From NCBI RefSeq assembly GCF_017309385.1, contig NZ_JAFJMJ010000004.1, forward strand, positions 496,001-560,000: a stretch of DNA of 64,000 nucleotides. Reading direction: 5' to 3'. A program made the translations under genes and the position numbers. The notes below the pieces were generated by a model. That model was not told where the DNA came from. It worked only from the letters and a program-made list of their open reading frames with translations, and searched no databases. The DNA is from Amycolatopsis sp. 195334CR. GTDB lineage: Bacteria; Actinomycetota; Actinomycetes; Mycobacteriales; Pseudonocardiaceae. Of the stretch, positions 45,412 through 57,983 are shown in pieces; position 1 is the first letter of the stretch, and each line of letters opens with the position of its first letter.

Positions 45412-48400
45412 GTGAGTGATCCGGTAGACGCGATCGCGGTGGTCGGCATGAGCTGCCGGTTCCCCGGTGCGGACGATCCCGAGCGGTTCTGGGCCAACCT
45501 GACCGCCGGCGTGGAGTCCATCTCCACCTTCGACCCGGCCGAGCTGCGGGCGGCCGGGGTCGACCCGGCGCTGCTGGACCACCCCGGCTTCGTGCCGAGG
45601 GGCGGGGTGCTCAGCGACCTCGACCGGTTCGACGCCGCCTACTTCGGTTACAGCCCGCGCGAGGCCGAGCTGATCGACCCGCAGCAGCGGCTGTTCCTCG
45701 AATGCGCGGCGGGCGCGCTCGACGACTCCGGGTACGACCCGGCGCGGTTCGACGGCGTGGCGGGCATCTACGCCGGGGTCGGGCTCAGCTCGTACATGTG
45801 GAACAACATCTACCCGAGCGAGAGCGAGCTGGCCGACGTCAGCCAGATGCAGATGATCCTGTCGGTGGACAAGGACTACCTGGCCACGCGCGCGGCGTAC
45901 AAGCTCGACCTGCGCGGGCCCGCGGTGACCGTGCAGAGCGCCTGCTCCACCTCGATGGTGGCCATCCACCTGGCCTGCCAGGGCCTGCTCACCGGGGAGT
46001 GCGACATCGCGCTGGCCGGTGGGGCGTCGCTGATCCTGCCGGAGGTCCGCGGGTACGTGTACGAGGAGGGCGGCGTGCTCTCCCCGGACGGGCACTGCCG
46101 CTCCTTCGACGCCGACGCCAAGGGCACCGTGCCGGGCAGCGGGGTCGGCGTGGTGGTGCTGCGGCGCCTGGAGGACGCGCTGGAAGACGGGGACACGATC
46201 CACGCGATCGTCCGCGGTTCGGCGATGAACAACGACGGTTCGGCGAAGGTCGGCTACACCGCGCCCGGCACGCGCGGGCAGACCCAGGTGATCACCGACG
46301 CGGTCAGCGCCGCGGGCGTGGACGTGGACACCATCGGGTACGTCGAGACGCACGGCGCGGCCACCCCGCTCGGCGACCCGATCGAGATGACCGCGCTCGC
46401 CGACGCCTTCCGCGCGCTCGGCGCCGACCGGGACCGCGCGTGCGCGATCGGCTCGCTGAAGTCGAACATCGGGCACCTCGACTCGGCCGCCGGGGTGGCC
46501 GGGTTCATCAAGTCGGTGCTGATGGTCAAGCACGGGAAGGTCCCGCCGAGCCTGCACTTCCGGGCCCCGAACCCGAACATCGACTTCGCCTCGATGCCGT
46601 TCTACGTCAACGCCGAACTCGCCGGCTGGCCGGTGCCCGGGGTGCCGCGCCGGGTGGGCATGAGCTCGTTCGGCATCGGCGGCACCAACGCGCACATCGT
46701 CGTCGAGCAGCCCCCGCCACCGCGGCGGCGGGCACCGGGGGGTGGGGAGCGGCCGATCCTGCTCTCCGCGCGCACCCCCGCCGCACTGGAGCGGGCCACC
46801 GACCGGCTGGCCGAGCACCTGCGGGCGCACCCGGACCTGGTTCTGGCCGACGTGGCGGGCACCCTCGCCACCGGCCGCCGGGTGCACGCCCACCGCCGGG
46901 CCGTGGTGGCGGCCGACCTCGCGGGCGCGGCGAAGGCACTGGAGAACCGGGCACCGGAGGTGTTCACCTCGGCCGGGCCCGCCGGGAGCCGGTCGGTGGT
47001 GTTCCTCTTCTCCGGCGTCGGCGACCAGTACGTGAACCTGTGCTCCGGGCTGTACCGGGACGAACCGGTGTTCCGCGCCGAACTCGACCGGTGCGCCGAA
47101 CTGTTCACCCCGCACCTGGGCTTCGACCTGCGGGAGAAGCTGTTCGACAGTTCGGCCGAACCGGCGGGCGAACTGCCCGCCGACCCGTTCGCCCGGCTCC
47201 TCCAGGAGCGCGAGGCGGGGCCGCTCGACGAGACGATCGTCGCGCAGCCGCTGCTGTTCGCCGTCCAGTACGCGATGGCGCGGTTGTGGATGCACTACGG
47301 CGTGCGCCCGGACGCCCTGCTCGGCTACAGCGTCGGCGAGTACGTCGCGGCCGCCGTCGCCGGGGTGTTCTCGCTCGCGGACGCCACCTGGCTGGTCGCC
47401 CGCCGCGCGCGGCACATCGGCGGCTTGCCCGGGGGCGCGATGCTCGCGGTGATGAGCGCGGCCGAGCGGGTCGAGCCGCTGCTGGGCGACCGCCTGTCAC
47501 TGTCCGCTGTGGACGCTCCCTCGCTGTGCGTGGTCGGCGGCCCGGCGGAGGAGGTCGACGCGCTCGCCGAACGCCTGCGCGCCGACGGCGTCGCCAGCCG
47601 CCGCGTGCCCGCCGAGCACGCGTTCCACACCTGGATGATGCGCCCGCTGGAGGAAAGCCTGCGGGCCGACTTCGACGGGGTGGGCCTCAAGCCGCCGGAG
47701 ATCCCGTACCTGTCCAACGTCACCGGGCAGTGGGTCACCCCGGCCGAAGCGACCGATCCCGGGCACTGGGCGCGGCACAGCGTGGCCACCGTCCGGTTCG
47801 CCGACCAGATCGAGGCGATGTGGCAGCTGACCGCGCCGGTGGTGGTCGAACTGGGGCCGGGCCGCGCGCTGGGGAGCCTGCTCGTGCAGCACCCCGCTCG
47901 CGCCGACGACGGCCTCGTGCTGGCCACCTCGCCCGCCGCGCACGATCGGGCGGAGGACCGGACGGTCCTGCTCGAAGCGCTGTCCAGGGCCTGGCTCGCC
48001 GGGGTCGAGGTGGACTGGCCGAAACTGCACGCGAGCGGTGAATGGGGCCGGGTGAGCCTGCCCGGCTACCCGTTCGAGCGCACCAGCTACTGGCTGTCCG
48101 CGCGGGCGCCGGGCAAGGCCGTCCCCGGTCCGCGGGCCACCGGCAGGCAGGCCGATCCGGCGGACTGGTTCCACCTGCCGAACTTCTCCCGCGGCCTGCC
48201 GCCGGAGGCCGAGGCAGACGCGGCGGCCGGGGAGACCTGGCTCGTCGCCGGGGACGCCGAGTCGATCGCCGGCGCGGTCGCCGCCCGTTCGGCCGCCCGG
48301 GTGATCCGGGTGAGCTGGGGCGAGGCGTTCACCGCGCACGGCGAGGACCGGTACACCCTCGATCCCGGCGAGCTGGACGGCTGGCTGACCCTGCTGCGCG

Positions 48401-49989
48401 GGCTGAAGGACGCCGTGCCAGGGCGCGTGGTGTTCGGTGTGGACGGTCCGCAGTGGGACTTCACCGCCTTCCACGGCCTGGTGTCGCTGGTGCGCGCGTG
48501 GACCGAATGCGGGTTCGTCGACGACGTGGAGATCGGCGTGCTGTCGGTGTCCGGGCTGGCCGTGGCCGGGGAGACCGAGGTGCGGCCGGAACGCGGCATG
48601 GTGGCGGCGCTGTGCCGGGTGATCGGCCAGGAACTGCCGCAGGCGCGCTGCCGGTTCATCGACACCGCGCCGGCGGTCTGGACCCGTCAGCGTGAGCGCC
48701 TGCTGACCCACCTGCACGCGGAAATCGTGGCGGGTCAAGACGATTGTGTCGCCTACCGCGGTGACACCCGCTGGGTGCGCGGCTTCGTGCCCGCCCGGCT
48801 GGCGGCCACGGGCGCCACGCGCCTGCGTGAGGGCGGGTGCTACCTGGTTTCCGGCGGGCTCGGCCGGATCGGCGCGGTGATCGGGGAACTGCTGGCCACC
48901 CGCAGGGCCCGGATAGGCGTGATCCGGCGTTCGGTGGTGCCCGCCCGCGACCAGTGGGACGACTACCTGGCGAACGCCGATCCGGACGACTCGGTCGCCG
49001 CCGAGATCACCACGATCCGGCGGCTGGAGGCGGCGGGTGCCACGGTGGCCACCGCCTCGGCCGACGTCGCCGACGAGGAGGCCTTCGCGGGCGCGGTGTC
49101 GCGGCTGGAACAGGAACTCGGCCCGTTCGACGGCGTGTTCCACGTGGCCGGGGTGGTGACCGCGGAGGGCGTGGTGCCGCTGGCCGAGGCGACACCGGAC
49201 AGCGCGGAACCGCACCTGGCCGCGAAAGCGCGGGGGGTGCGGGTGCTGGCCGGGGTGTTCGCCGGGCGGGAGCTCGACTTCGTGCTGCTGTGCTCGTCGA
49301 TCGCGTCGGTGCTCGGCGGGATCGGGTTCGCCGCCTACGCCGCGGCCAACCTGTACACCGAGTTGTTCGCCGCCGGCCGGTCCGCCGCCGACGGCACCCC
49401 GTGGACGGCACTGGCCTGGGAGGGCTGGACCGTCGAGGGCGACGACGACGCGGCGGCGACGCTGCGCGAGTACCTCATCGACGAGGACGACGCGAGGGGC
49501 GTGCTCGACCGCGTGCTCGCCGGGAGCCTGCCCGCCCAGCTGGTGAACTCGACCGGCGACCTGGAGTCCCGGTTCGACCAGTGGTCCGGCGACGGTGACG
49601 ACGGCGAGCCCGCACCCCGCCACGGCGGCGGGCACGCCCGCCCGGACCTGCAAACCGCGTACGTGGCACCGGAGACCGAGATCGAGAAGCTGCTCGCCGG
49701 GGTGTGGGCGGGCCTGCTCGGCATCGACCGGGTCGGCGTGCACGACAACTTCTTCGAACTCGGCGGCCACTCGCTGCTCGGCACCAGGGTGATCTCGCGG
49801 GTGCTGAAGGACCTGCGGGTCCAGGTGCCGCTGCACACCCTGCTGACCAGCCCGACGGTGGCCGAACTCGCCGCTGCGGTGGCGGAACTGAAGGCCGCGC
49901 CGGCGGCGCCGTCGATCACCCGCGTCGACCGCGGTGGTTACCGGCAGCGCCGCGAAGCGGCCGAGCCGACAGGAGCGATGACCCAGTGA
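45412..49989 (+). CDS. Type I PKS module: KS-AT-KR-T
   Basis: A 1,525-residue single extension module. KS about residues 6-435 (Cys178 in [31 protein letters not shown]); AT about 520-835 (Ser640 in GYSVGEY, HAFH malonyl-type motif, but SGVGDQ in place of PGQGSQ); KR about 910-1395 ([14 protein letters not shown] for [25 protein letters not shown] with Ser/Tyr/Asn). The KR lacks an LDD motif after HVAGVV, which suggests A-type stereochemistry. T about 1415-1490 (LGGHSLL). No DH or ER, so a beta-hydroxy acyl product is expected. GTG at 45412 is preferred because AGGTGAGG lies at good spacing; GTG at 45403 is also in frame. The stop overlaps the next GTG by 4 bp. Confidence 0.93.
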   Translation: MSDPVDAIAVVGMSCRFPGADDPERFWANLTAGVESISTFDPAELRAAGVDPALLDHPGFVPRGGVLSDLDRFDAAYFGYSPREAELIDPQQRLFLECAAGALDDSGYDPARFDGVAGIYAGVGLSSYMWNNIYPSESELADVSQMQMILSVDKDYLATRAAYKLDLRGPAVTVQSACSTSMVAIHLACQGLLTGECDIALAGGASLILPEVRGYVYEEGGVLSPDGHCRSFDADAKGTVPGSGVGVVVLRRLEDALEDGDTIHAIVRGSAMNNDGSAKVGYTAPGTRGQTQVITDAVSAAGVDVDTIGYVETHGAATPLGDPIEMTALADAFRALGADRDRACAIGSLKSNIGHLDSAAGVAGFIKSVLMVKHGKVPPSLHFRAPNPNIDFASMPFYVNAELAGWPVPGVPRRVGMSSFGIGGTNAHIVVEQPPPPRRRAPGGGERPILLSARTPAALERATDRLAEHLRAHPDLVLADVAGTLATGRRVHAHRRAVVAADLAGAAKALENRAPEVFTSAGPAGSRSVVFLFSGVGDQYVNLCSGLYRDEPVFRAELDRCAELFTPHLGFDLREKLFDSSAEPAGELPADPFARLLQEREAGPLDETIVAQPLLFAVQYAMARLWMHYGVRPDALLGYSVGEYVAAAVAGVFSLADATWLVARRARHIGGLPGGAMLAVMSAAERVEPLLGDRLSLSAVDAPSLCVVGGPAEEVDALAERLRADGVASRRVPAEHAFHTWMMRPLEESLRADFDGVGLKPPEIPYLSNVTGQWVTPAEATDPGHWARHSVATVRFADQIEAMWQLTAPVVVELGPGRALGSLLVQHPARADDGLVLATSPAAHDRAEDRTVLLEALSRAWLAGVEVDWPKLHASGEWGRVSLPGYPFERTSYWLSARAPGKAVPGPRATGRQADPADWFHLPNFSRGLPPEAEADAAAGETWLVAGDAESIAGAVAARSAARVIRVSWGEAFTAHGEDRYTLDPGELDGWLTLLRGLKDAVPGRVVFGVDGPQWDFTAFHGLVSLVRAWTECGFVDDVEIGVLSVSGLAVAGETEVRPERGMVAALCRVIGQELPQARCRFIDTAPAVWTRQRERLLTHLHAEIVAGQDDCVAYRGDTRWVRGFVPARLAATGATRLREGGCYLVSGGLGRIGAVIGELLATRRARIGVIRRSVVPARDQWDDYLANADPDDSVAAEITTIRRLEAAGATVATASADVADEEAFAGAVSRLEQELGPFDGVFHVAGVVTAEGVVPLAEATPDSAEPHLAAKARGVRVLAGVFAGRELDFVLLCSSIASVLGGIGFAAYAAANLYTELFAAGRSAADGTPWTALAWEGWTVEGDDDAAATLREYLIDEDDARGVLDRVLAGSLPAQLVNSTGDLESRFDQWSGDGDDGEPAPRHGGGHARPDLQTAYVAPETEIEKLLAGVWAGLLGIDRVGVHDNFFELGGHSLLGTRVISRVLKDLRVQVPLHTLLTSPTVAELAAAVAELKAAPAAPSITRVDRGGYRQRREAAEPTGAMTQ

Positions 49990-52900
49990 GCGCAGAGCAC
50001 GAGCAGATCCACCGGTTCCCGGCGTCCTTCGCCCAGCGGCGGCTGTGGCTGGTCCAGCAGGTCGATCCGGGCAACCCGTTCTACCTGATCCCGATGGGGA
50101 TGCGGTTGCGCGGCGAACTCGACGTGCCCGCGCTGCGGCGGGCGCTGGCCGCCGTGGTCGACCGGCACGAGGCGCTGCGCACCGGGTTCGCCGTCGAGGA
50201 CGGCGAGCCGGTGCAGGTGGTGCGTGGCCGGGTGGAGGTGCCGTTGCCGGTGACCGACCTGCGGGCGCACGCCGACCCGGAGGCGGAACTGGCCCGGCTG
50301 GAGGCCGAACTCGGCGCGCGCCCGTTCGACCTGGCCGAGCCGCCGCTGCTGCGCGCGCTGCTGGTCCGGCTGGGCGAGGCCGACCACCAGTTGCTGATCA
50401 CCATCCACCACATCGTCTGCGACGCCTGGTCGCAGGACATCTTCTTCCGCGAACTGGGCGAGTGCTACGCCGCCTTCGCCCGTGACGAGACTCCCGAACT
50501 GCCCGAACTCGCCGTGCAGTACCCGGATTTCGCGATCTGGCAACGGGATCTGGCCGAGACACCGGAGTTCGCCCGCCAGCTGGACCACTGGCGCGAGCAC
50601 CTGCGTGACGCGCCCCGGCTCTCGGCGCTGCCGCTGGACCGGCCGCGCCAGGCGAAGCGGGACCACCGCGGTGCCTGGCACGACTTCGTGGTCCCCGCCG
50701 ACGTGCTCGATGAGCTCCGGACGTTGGCCAGAGCGCACAACTGCACGTTGTTCATGGTCGTGTTCGCGGCCTTCTCGGTGCTGCTGTCGCGTTCGGCCGG
50801 GCAGGACGACCTGGTGATCGGCTCGCCGATCACCGGCCGGGGCCGTCCGGAACTGGAGGACCTGGTCGGGTTCTTCGTCAACACGCTGCCGCTGCGTGCC
50901 GACCTCTCCGGCGATCCGGCGTTCACCGAACTGCTCGCCAGGGTGCGCCGGACCTGCCTGGACGGGGTGGCCAACCAGGACGTGCCGTTCGAGAAGCTGG
51001 TCGAGGAGCTGGCACCGGACCGCGACCCCAGCCACGACCCGCTGTTCCAGAACATCCTGGTGTTCCAGGGACCGGCGAGCGCCGAGGTCGGCGTCGGCGA
51101 CCTTTCCCTGGAGTACCAGGGGAAGAACAACAACACCGCGAAGTTCGACCTGTCCCTGTACGCGGGGGAGGCCGAGGACGGGCTGCGGTGTTCCTTCGAG
51201 TACGCCACCGCGTTGTTCGACCCCGGAACCGTCGAACGCCTCGGCCGCCGGTTCACCACGTTGCTGACCGGGATCACCGCGGACCCCGGCACGCCGCTGT
51301 CCGCGTTGCCGCTGCTGGACGGCGGTGAGCGCGACCGCCTGCTGGAGTGGGGGCGGCGCGGCTGGCCCGAGGTGCCGGTGCCGGAGGCCACCCTGCCGGA
51401 ACTGGTGCTCGGGTCCACTTCGGACGCGACCGCGGTGTGGCACGCGGATCGGGTGCTGACCTACGCCGAGCTGGACCGGGAATCCGGCCGGCTGGCCCGG
51501 CGCCTGCGGGCCGCCGGGATCGGACCGGACGTGCGGGTCGGCGTGTGCCTGCCGCGCACACCGGACCTGGTGATCGCGTTGCTCGCGGTATTGCGGGCCG
51601 GGGGCGCGTACGTGCCGCTGGACCCGGAGTACCCCGCCGAGCGGCGGCGGCTCATGCTCACCGACGCGGACGCTCCCGCGCTGATCACCGACGACCCCGG
51701 CGCCTTCGACGGCTATGACGGCCAGGTGCTCACCGTCGGGGGCGATGGCGCGGAGGCCCCACTGCCGGAAACGCCGCCGTCCGGGCAGAGCGCCGCCTAC
51801 GTCATTTACACCAGCGGCTCCACCGGCCGTCCTAAAGGGACGGTCATCTCCCACGACGCCGTGCGGCACCTGCTGTCCTGGGGCCGCGACCTGCTCGACG
51901 ACGACGAACTGGCCGGCGCGGTCGCGACCTCCTCGGTCTGCTTCGACGCCTCCGTGCTCGACCTGTGGGTGCCGCTGGCCTTCGGCGGCCGGGTGGTGCT
52001 GGTGGACAACGCGTTGCACGTCGGCACGCTGCCGGACGAGGCGGCGGCGATGGCGCGGTACTTCTTCGCGGTGCCTTCGGTGGTCGGTGAACTGCTGCGG
52101 GCCGGGCGCCTGCCCAGCGACCTGCGCACCTACATCGCCGGTGGCGAGGAACTGCCCGCGGCCACGGCACGCGCGATCTTCGACGCCGGTGCCCGCCGGG
52201 TGGTCAACGTCTACGGCCCCACCGAAACCACGGTCGTCGCCACCAGCCTCGAACTGACCGCGGGCGAACAGCCGGACGTGCACCTGGGCCGGCCGCTCGG
52301 CCACGCCAGGGTGTTCGTGCTCGACGACACGGGCGCACTCGCGCCGACCGGGGTCTTCGGTGAGCTGTACATCGGTGGTTCGGGGGTCGGGCTCGGTTAC
52401 CTCGGCAATCCGGCGCTGACCGCGTCGCGGTTCGTGCCCGATCCCTTCGGTGAGCCGGGTGCGCGGCTGTACCGCACCGGTGACGTGGTGCGCTGGCGGT
52501 CCGACAGCGGGCTGGAGTTCCGCGGCCGGGCCGACCACCAGGTGAAGATCCGCGGGTTCCGGATCGAACTGGGTGAGGTGGAGGCGGCGCTGGCCGGGTT
52601 CCCCGGGGTCACCGAATCGGCCGCGAAGGTGGTCACCACCGAGGCGGGGGAGCGGCTGCTGGCCGGGTACCTCACCGGGGACGTGGACACCGGCGCGGTG
52701 AAGGCGTTCCTGCGTGAGCGCCTGCCCGCCTACCTGGTGCCCGGCGTGCTCGTCCGGCTGGACGAACTGCCGCGCACGGTGAGCGGGAAACCCGATCGCT
52801 CGCGCCTGCCCGAGCCCCGGCCCGCCGCGCGCGAGACCCAGCGCGTGGCCCCGCGCAACCAGATGGAACGGCTGGTGCTCGGCATCTGGCAGGACGTGCT

Positions 52901-55900
52901 GTCGCGGCAGGACGTCGGGCCGCACGACAACTTCTTCGACCTCGGCGGGCATTCGCTGCTGCTGATCCGCATGCACACCGCGCTGACCGAGGCGTTGCCG
53001 GTGACCGTGCCCTTCGCCGAGTTGTTCCGCCACACCACGGTCAGCACGCTCGCCGCCCACCTGCGCGAACTCGCTGAACCCGTCACACCGAAGGCCGTTG
53101 TGAAGGAGGAGAAACCGGTGCGCAGCAGCGAGAAACCCAGCGCCCGCGAGAACGACATCGCGGTCATCGGCATGGCCTGCCGGTACCCGGGCGCGAGCAG
53201 CCCCGAGGAGTACTGGCGGGTGCTGCTGGACGGCCTCGAAACGATCACCACCGCCACCGCGGACGAGATCCGCGCGGCGGGGTTCGGTGACGACGCCTTC
53301 GCCGAGGACTTCGTGCCGCGCGGTGGCGCGCTCCAGGGCATCGAGTACTTCGACGCGGGCTACTTCGGCTACAGCCCCAGCGAAGCGGAGCTGATCGACC
53401 CGCAGCAGCGGCTGTTCCTGGAGTGCTCGGCCGAGGCGCTGCAACGCGCCGGGCACGACCCCGAGCAGTTCGAGGGCGGCATCGGCGTCTACGCCGGGGT
53501 CGGGCACAGCGACTACATGTGGCACAACACCTTCGTCAACCAGGAGACGGTGCCGAACTCCAACGGCGCGCACCTGCTGATCTCCTGGGACAAGGACCAT
53601 CTGGCCACCCGGGTTTCCTACAAGCTGAACCTGCGCGGCCCGGCGATGACCGTGCAGACCGCGTGCTCCACCTCGCTGGTGGCCACCCACGTCGCGGCCC
53701 GCGCGCTGCTCGCCGGCGAGTGCGACATGGCGCTGGCCGGTGGCGCGTCGATCCTCATCCCGAACGTCGGCTACAAGTGGGTCGAAGGCGGGATCTTCAG
53801 CCCGGACGGGCACTGCCGCCCGTTCGACGCGGCTTCGCAGGGCACGCTGCCGGGCAGCGGCGTCGGCGTGGTGGTGCTCAAGCGGCTGGCCGACGCGCTC
53901 GCCGACGGCGACCCGGTGCACGCGGTGATCCGCGGTTCGGCGATCAACAACGACGGTTCGGCGAAGGTCGGCTACACCGCGCCGGGCGTGGCCGGGCAGG
54001 CCGCGGTGATCCGGAAGGCGCTGGCCGCGGCGGGCACCGAACCGGGCAGCATCGGGCTGATCGAGGCACACGGCACCGGCACGGTGCTCGGCGACCCGAT
54101 CGAGGTGACCGCGCTGACCCAGGCGTTCACCGAGCACGGCCCGCTGCCGCCCGCGTCGTGCGCGCTCGGCTCGGCCAAGTCCAACTTCGGCCACCTCGGG
54201 ACCGCGGCCGGGGTCGCCGGGCTGATGAAGGCGGCGCTCGCCGTCGAGCACGGGGTCGTACCGCCGTCGCTGCACTTCGAACGCCCGAACCCGAACACCG
54301 ATCTCGACGGCAGCCCGTTCTTCGTCAGCAGCGAACCGGCCGCTTTCCCCGGTGACGGCCCGCGTCGCGCGGGTGTCACCGCACTGGGCATCGGCGGTAC
54401 CAACGCCCACGTCGTGCTGGAACAGCCACCGGCGCGGCAGCCGTCGACGCCCGGTCGGGGCTGGCAGATCCTGCCGCTTTCCGCCCGCAGCCGCGGTGCG
54501 CTGGACACCGCGACCAAGGAACTGGCCGACCACCTCGCCGGGACACCGGACACCGATCTCGCCGACGTGGCCTACACGCTGCAGCTCGGCCGGACCGCGC
54601 TGGACCAGCGCCGGGTGGTGCTGGCCAAGACCACCGCCGAGGCGGCCGAACTGGCCCGCGACGGCGGGGAGGAGTTCCTGCGGGTTCGCGAAAGCGGTGA
54701 CGCGCGGAGTTCCTGGACGCTGGTGCTGCCGGGTGCTTTCCCGGTCGCGCCGGGCAGGCTGGCGAAGCTGTACTGGCGGCTGCCGGTGATCCGGGCCGCG
54801 GTCGACGAGTGCTGCGACCTGCTCACCCCGGGCCTCGGCGCCGACCTGCGCGAGTCGGTGTTCCTGGCACCCGCCGACGATCCGGTGGACCCGGGGTTCG
54901 AGAAGGCCGCGCGGTTCGTCACGCTCTACGCACTGGCCCGCGGCCTGACCGAGCTGGGCCTGCGACCGGACGAGATCGCCGCGTCCGGCGCCGGTGAGCT
55001 GGTGGCCGCGTGCCTGACCGGCGTGCTGGACCTCCAGCAGGCGGTGTCCGTGCTGCTGGGCCAGGGCGCGCCGGAGGCCGGTGCCGCGCCGGAGATGCCG
55101 TGGAGTTCGGTGGCGTGCGACGGGTTCGTCACCGAGGACGAGCTGGGTGATCCGGAGTTCTGGACCGACGGCATCTGGGCCGGCGGCGACTTCGGCGAGG
55201 TGCTCGAACCGCTGCTGGACGACCCCGCGCAGGTGCTGGTGGTGGCGGGCGCGACCGGTTCGGTGCCGGGCTGGGAACCGCCGTCGGGTGAGCTGGTCGA
55301 GGTGCTGCCGGAGGACTCGGCCGACGCCGAGTACGACTTCGCCGCGGCGCTGGGCAGGCTGTGGCTCTCCGGTGCGGTGGTGCACTGGAAGTCGTTGTTC
55401 GAGGGACAGCGGCGGGCGCGCCTGCGGCTGCCGACCTATCCGTTCGAGCGCAACCGCTACTGGCTGGAGCCGCCCGCCGAGGCGAAGCCGTCGGCGATCG
55501 CGGTACCGGCGGGCGAGCGCGTCGCCGATCCGGCCGACTGGTTCTACGCGCCTTCGTGGAAGCGCGCCACCCGCCCGGTGGCGACCGGCACCGGCGGCAC
55601 CTGGCTGGTGGCCGGCATGGACACGATCGCCGGTGACGTCGCCGAACTCGGTGCCGACCGGGTGATCCCGGTCCACTGGGGACGGTCGTTCGCCGATCTC
55701 GGCGAGGACGGCTACCTGGTCGACCCGGAATCGCCCGCCGACTGGGAACGCCTGGTCGAGGCGCTGCGGGATGCCGGCGAGGCGCCTGACCACATCGTGC
55801 ACGGCGCCGGGGTGATGGACGACGACACCGCGCCCGGTGGTTACGACTCGTTCCTCGGTGTGCTGTTCCACGCCAGGGCGCTGGCGAAGGCCGGGGTCAC

Positions 55901-57983
55901 CGGCGTGAACCTGTCCGTGCTCACGGTCTCCGGACTCGCCATCGCCGACGAGCCGCGCGTGCTGCCCGAACGCGGCATGATCTCCGGACTGCTGCGCGTG
56001 GTCGCGCAGGAGGCGCCGGGCCTGCGCTGCCGGTTCGTCGACGCGGGTCCGGTGGGGACCGGGAAGCGGCGTGCGCGGCTGCTCGGCAGGCTCACCGCCG
56101 AACTGCTCGCCGGGGACGAGCCGTGCGCCGCCTACCGCGGTGAGCACCGCTGGGTGCCCGACCACGTCGCGGTTCCCCTGCCGGACGCCGATTCCTCGCT
56201 GCTGCGGCGTGACGGCTGCTACCTGATCGTCGGCGGGCTCGGCCGGATGGGCACGGAGATCGCGCGGCTGCTGGCCGGGGCCAGGATCGGCCTGATCCGG
56301 CGATCGGGCACCGACGACATCCGGGTGATCCAGGAACTGGAGTCCGCCGGTTCGGAGGTGGCCGCGATCACCGCCGACGTCGCCGACGAGGCCGCGTTCA
56401 GCGACGCGGTCGCCCGGCTGGAGGAGCGGCTCGGCCGGTTCGACGGCGTTTTCCACGCCGCCGGGGTGGTTTCCGGTGAGCGGCTCGTCCCGGTGGCCGA
56501 CGCGACCGCCGAAGCGGCCCGTGCCCACCTCGCCGCCAAGGCCGACGGTGCCGCCGTGCTGGCCAGGGTGTTCGCCGGGCGGGAGCTGGACTTCGTGTTC
56601 CTCTGCTCGTCGATCTCCTCGGTGCTCGGCGGTGCCGGTTTCGCCACCTACTCGGCCGCGGCCGTCTACGCCGAACTGTTCGCCGCGCGCCAGTCGATGG
56701 CCGGGGAGACACCGTGGATCGCGGTCGCCTGGGACAGCTGGCGGAACACCGGCAAGCTCGGCCTGGACGGTGGTGAGGCGCGGGAGGTACTGCGCCGGGT
56801 GTTCGCCGCCGATCCGCTGCCGCAGCTGGTGGTGTCCACCGGGAACCTGCCCGCGCGGATCGCCGAAGCGGCAGGCGGCCAGGAAACCGGTGACCCGGCT
56901 CAGGAAACCAGTGAGACCGTCTATCCCCGGCCGGACCTCGCCACCGAGTACCTGGCGCCGCGCGACGAGACCGAACGCCGGATCGCCGGGCTCTGGCAGG
57001 GCTTGCTCGGCATCGACCGTGTGGGCGTCCGGGACAACTTCTTCGAACTGGGCGGGCATTCGCTGCTGGCGGTCCGCCTGGTGAGCGCCCTGCAGTCGGA
57101 GTTCGGCGACACCACGGTCTCCCTGGCCACCGTGCTCAAGGCGACCACCGTCGAACTGCTCGCCGGTGCGGTCGCGGGCACCCCGTCCGGTGGGGACGCC
57201 TCCTGCGTGGTGCCGGTGCACACCACCCCGGGCGCACCGAAGTTGTTCCTGGTGCACCCGCTCGGCGGCACGGTCCTCTGCTACCACGCGCTGGCCGGTC
57301 AGCTGGCCCCCGAGTGGTCGCTGTACGGGCTGCAGTCGCCGTCGGTGTCCGGTGGGGACGGTCCGGAGACGGTGCCCGAACTGGCTGCCCGGTACGTCTC
57401 CGACCTGCGTGCCGAACAGCCGGAGGGCCCGTACCACCTCGGCGGGTGGTCGCTCGGCGGCGCGATCGCCTACGAGATGGCCCGGCAGCTCACCGCCGCC
57501 GGGCAGCGGGTGGCCGAAGTGGTGATCATGGACGTTGAGCCGCCGGACCCGGACCAGCCGGTGCGCACCACCGAGGCCGAGATCGTGCTGGCCCTGCTCG
57601 ACGCCCGCGACCTCGCGGTGACCGACCTGCCCGAGCCGGGTACCGGCACGGTGGCCGAGCGGATGCGTGCCTACGCTGACTGGGCGGGTGAACGCGGGCT
57701 GGTCAAGCCCGGTCCGGACACCGACCGCCTGGTGCGGTTGTTCGTGGCCGCGCACCACAACCTGACGGCCTGGCAGTCGTACCGGCCCGAGCCTTACGCC
57801 GGGCGCGTGGTGTTCCTCCAGGCCGAGGAGAGCGGCGCGGACGGCGCGGACTGCTACGGCTGGCGGTCCTACGCGAGCGCGATCGAGCCGCACAAGGTGC
57901 CCGGCGGTCACGAGACGATGCTGCGGGAACCCCACGTGGCCACGGTCGCCAAGGTGCTGTCCGGATCGCTGGTCGAACCGTGA
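49986..57983 (+). CDS. Hybrid NRPS-PKS with terminal thioesterase: C-A-T-KS-AT0-KR-T-TE
   Basis: A 2,665-residue protein. C about residues 1-440 (HHIVCDAWS); A 465-938 (code about D-A-L-F-I-G-V-V-V-K, hydrophobic residue, not assigned); T 958-1025; KS 1055-1481 (Cys1227 in QTACSTSLV); shortened AT 1481-1831; KR 1845-2298 ([34 protein letters not shown]; no LDD motif); T 2318-2398; TE 2405-2658 (Ser2489 in [13 protein letters not shown], final His in VPGGHETML). The AT is inactive on paper: GHSxGE has become ASGAGE with Gly1668 in place of Ser, PGQGSQ has become PGAFPV, and the HAFH region is deleted. It should depend on the discrete AT at 26755-28050. The TE makes it the release point of the line. 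Confidence 0.93.
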   Translation: MSAEHEQIHRFPASFAQRRLWLVQQVDPGNPFYLIPMGMRLRGELDVPALRRALAAVVDRHEALRTGFAVEDGEPVQVVRGRVEVPLPVTDLRAHADPEAELARLEAELGARPFDLAEPPLLRALLVRLGEADHQLLITIHHIVCDAWSQDIFFRELGECYAAFARDETPELPELAVQYPDFAIWQRDLAETPEFARQLDHWREHLRDAPRLSALPLDRPRQAKRDHRGAWHDFVVPADVLDELRTLARAHNCTLFMVVFAAFSVLLSRSAGQDDLVIGSPITGRGRPELEDLVGFFVNTLPLRADLSGDPAFTELLARVRRTCLDGVANQDVPFEKLVEELAPDRDPSHDPLFQNILVFQGPASAEVGVGDLSLEYQGKNNNTAKFDLSLYAGEAEDGLRCSFEYATALFDPGTVERLGRRFTTLLTGITADPGTPLSALPLLDGGERDRLLEWGRRGWPEVPVPEATLPELVLGSTSDATAVWHADRVLTYAELDRESGRLARRLRAAGIGPDVRVGVCLPRTPDLVIALLAVLRAGGAYVPLDPEYPAERRRLMLTDADAPALITDDPGAFDGYDGQVLTVGGDGAEAPLPETPPSGQSAAYVIYTSGSTGRPKGTVISHDAVRHLLSWGRDLLDDDELAGAVATSSVCFDASVLDLWVPLAFGGRVVLVDNALHVGTLPDEAAAMARYFFAVPSVVGELLRAGRLPSDLRTYIAGGEELPAATARAIFDAGARRVVNVYGPTETTVVATSLELTAGEQPDVHLGRPLGHARVFVLDDTGALAPTGVFGELYIGGSGVGLGYLGNPALTASRFVPDPFGEPGARLYRTGDVVRWRSDSGLEFRGRADHQVKIRGFRIELGEVEAALAGFPGVTESAAKVVTTEAGERLLAGYLTGDVDTGAVKAFLRERLPAYLVPGVLVRLDELPRTVSGKPDRSRLPEPRPAARETQRVAPRNQMERLVLGIWQDVLSRQDVGPHDNFFDLGGHSLLLIRMHTALTEALPVTVPFAELFRHTTVSTLAAHLRELAEPVTPKAVVKEEKPVRSSEKPSARENDIAVIGMACRYPGASSPEEYWRVLLDGLETITTATADEIRAAGFGDDAFAEDFVPRGGALQGIEYFDAGYFGYSPSEAELIDPQQRLFLECSAEALQRAGHDPEQFEGGIGVYAGVGHSDYMWHNTFVNQETVPNSNGAHLLISWDKDHLATRVSYKLNLRGPAMTVQTACSTSLVATHVAARALLAGECDMALAGGASILIPNVGYKWVEGGIFSPDGHCRPFDAASQGTLPGSGVGVVVLKRLADALADGDPVHAVIRGSAINNDGSAKVGYTAPGVAGQAAVIRKALAAAGTEPGSIGLIEAHGTGTVLGDPIEVTALTQAFTEHGPLPPASCALGSAKSNFGHLGTAAGVAGLMKAALAVEHGVVPPSLHFERPNPNTDLDGSPFFVSSEPAAFPGDGPRRAGVTALGIGGTNAHVVLEQPPARQPSTPGRGWQILPLSARSRGALDTATKELADHLAGTPDTDLADVAYTLQLGRTALDQRRVVLAKTTAEAAELARDGGEEFLRVRESGDARSSWTLVLPGAFPVAPGRLAKLYWRLPVIRAAVDECCDLLTPGLGADLRESVFLAPADDPVDPGFEKAARFVTLYALARGLTELGLRPDEIAASGAGELVAACLTGVLDLQQAVSVLLGQGAPEAGAAPEMPWSSVACDGFVTEDELGDPEFWTDGIWAGGDFGEVLEPLLDDPAQVLVVAGATGSVPGWEPPSGELVEVLPEDSADAEYDFAAALGRLWLSGAVVHWKSLFEGQRRARLRLPTYPFERNRYWLEPPAEAKPSAIAVPAGERVADPADWFYAPSWKRATRPVATGTGGTWLVAGMDTIAGDVAELGADRVIPVHWGRSFADLGEDGYLVDPESPADWERLVEALRDAGEAPDHIVHGAGVMDDDTAPGGYDSFLGVLFHARALAKAGVTGVNLSVLTVSGLAIADEPRVLPERGMISGLLRVVAQEAPGLRCRFVDAGPVGTGKRRARLLGRLTAELLAGDEPCAAYRGEHRWVPDHVAVPLPDADSSLLRRDGCYLIVGGLGRMGTEIARLLAGARIGLIRRSGTDDIRVIQELESAGSEVAAITADVADEAAFSDAVARLEERLGRFDGVFHAAGVVSGERLVPVADATAEAARAHLAAKADGAAVLARVFAGRELDFVFLCSSISSVLGGAGFATYSAAAVYAELFAARQSMAGETPWIAVAWDSWRNTGKLGLDGGEAREVLRRVFAADPLPQLVVSTGNLPARIAEAAGGQETGDPAQETSETVYPRPDLATEYLAPRDETERRIAGLWQGLLGIDRVGVRDNFFELGGHSLLAVRLVSALQSEFGDTTVSLATVLKATTVELLAGAVAGTPSGGDASCVVPVHTTPGAPKLFLVHPLGGTVLCYHALAGQLAPEWSLYGLQSPSVSGGDGPETVPELAARYVSDLRAEQPEGPYHLGGWSLGGAIAYEMARQLTAAGQRVAEVVIMDVEPPDPDQPVRTTEAEIVLALLDARDLAVTDLPEPGTGTVAERMRAYADWAGERGLVKPGPDTDRLVRLFVAAHHNLTAWQSYRPEPYAGRVVFLQAEESGADGADCYGWRSYASAIEPHKVPGGHETMLREPHVATVAKVLSGSLVEP

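Noticed and set aside
49938..57935. A 2,665-codon open frame on the minus strand
   Set aside because: Antisense shadow of the C-A-T-KS-AT0-KR-T-TE gene; no recognisable motifs.
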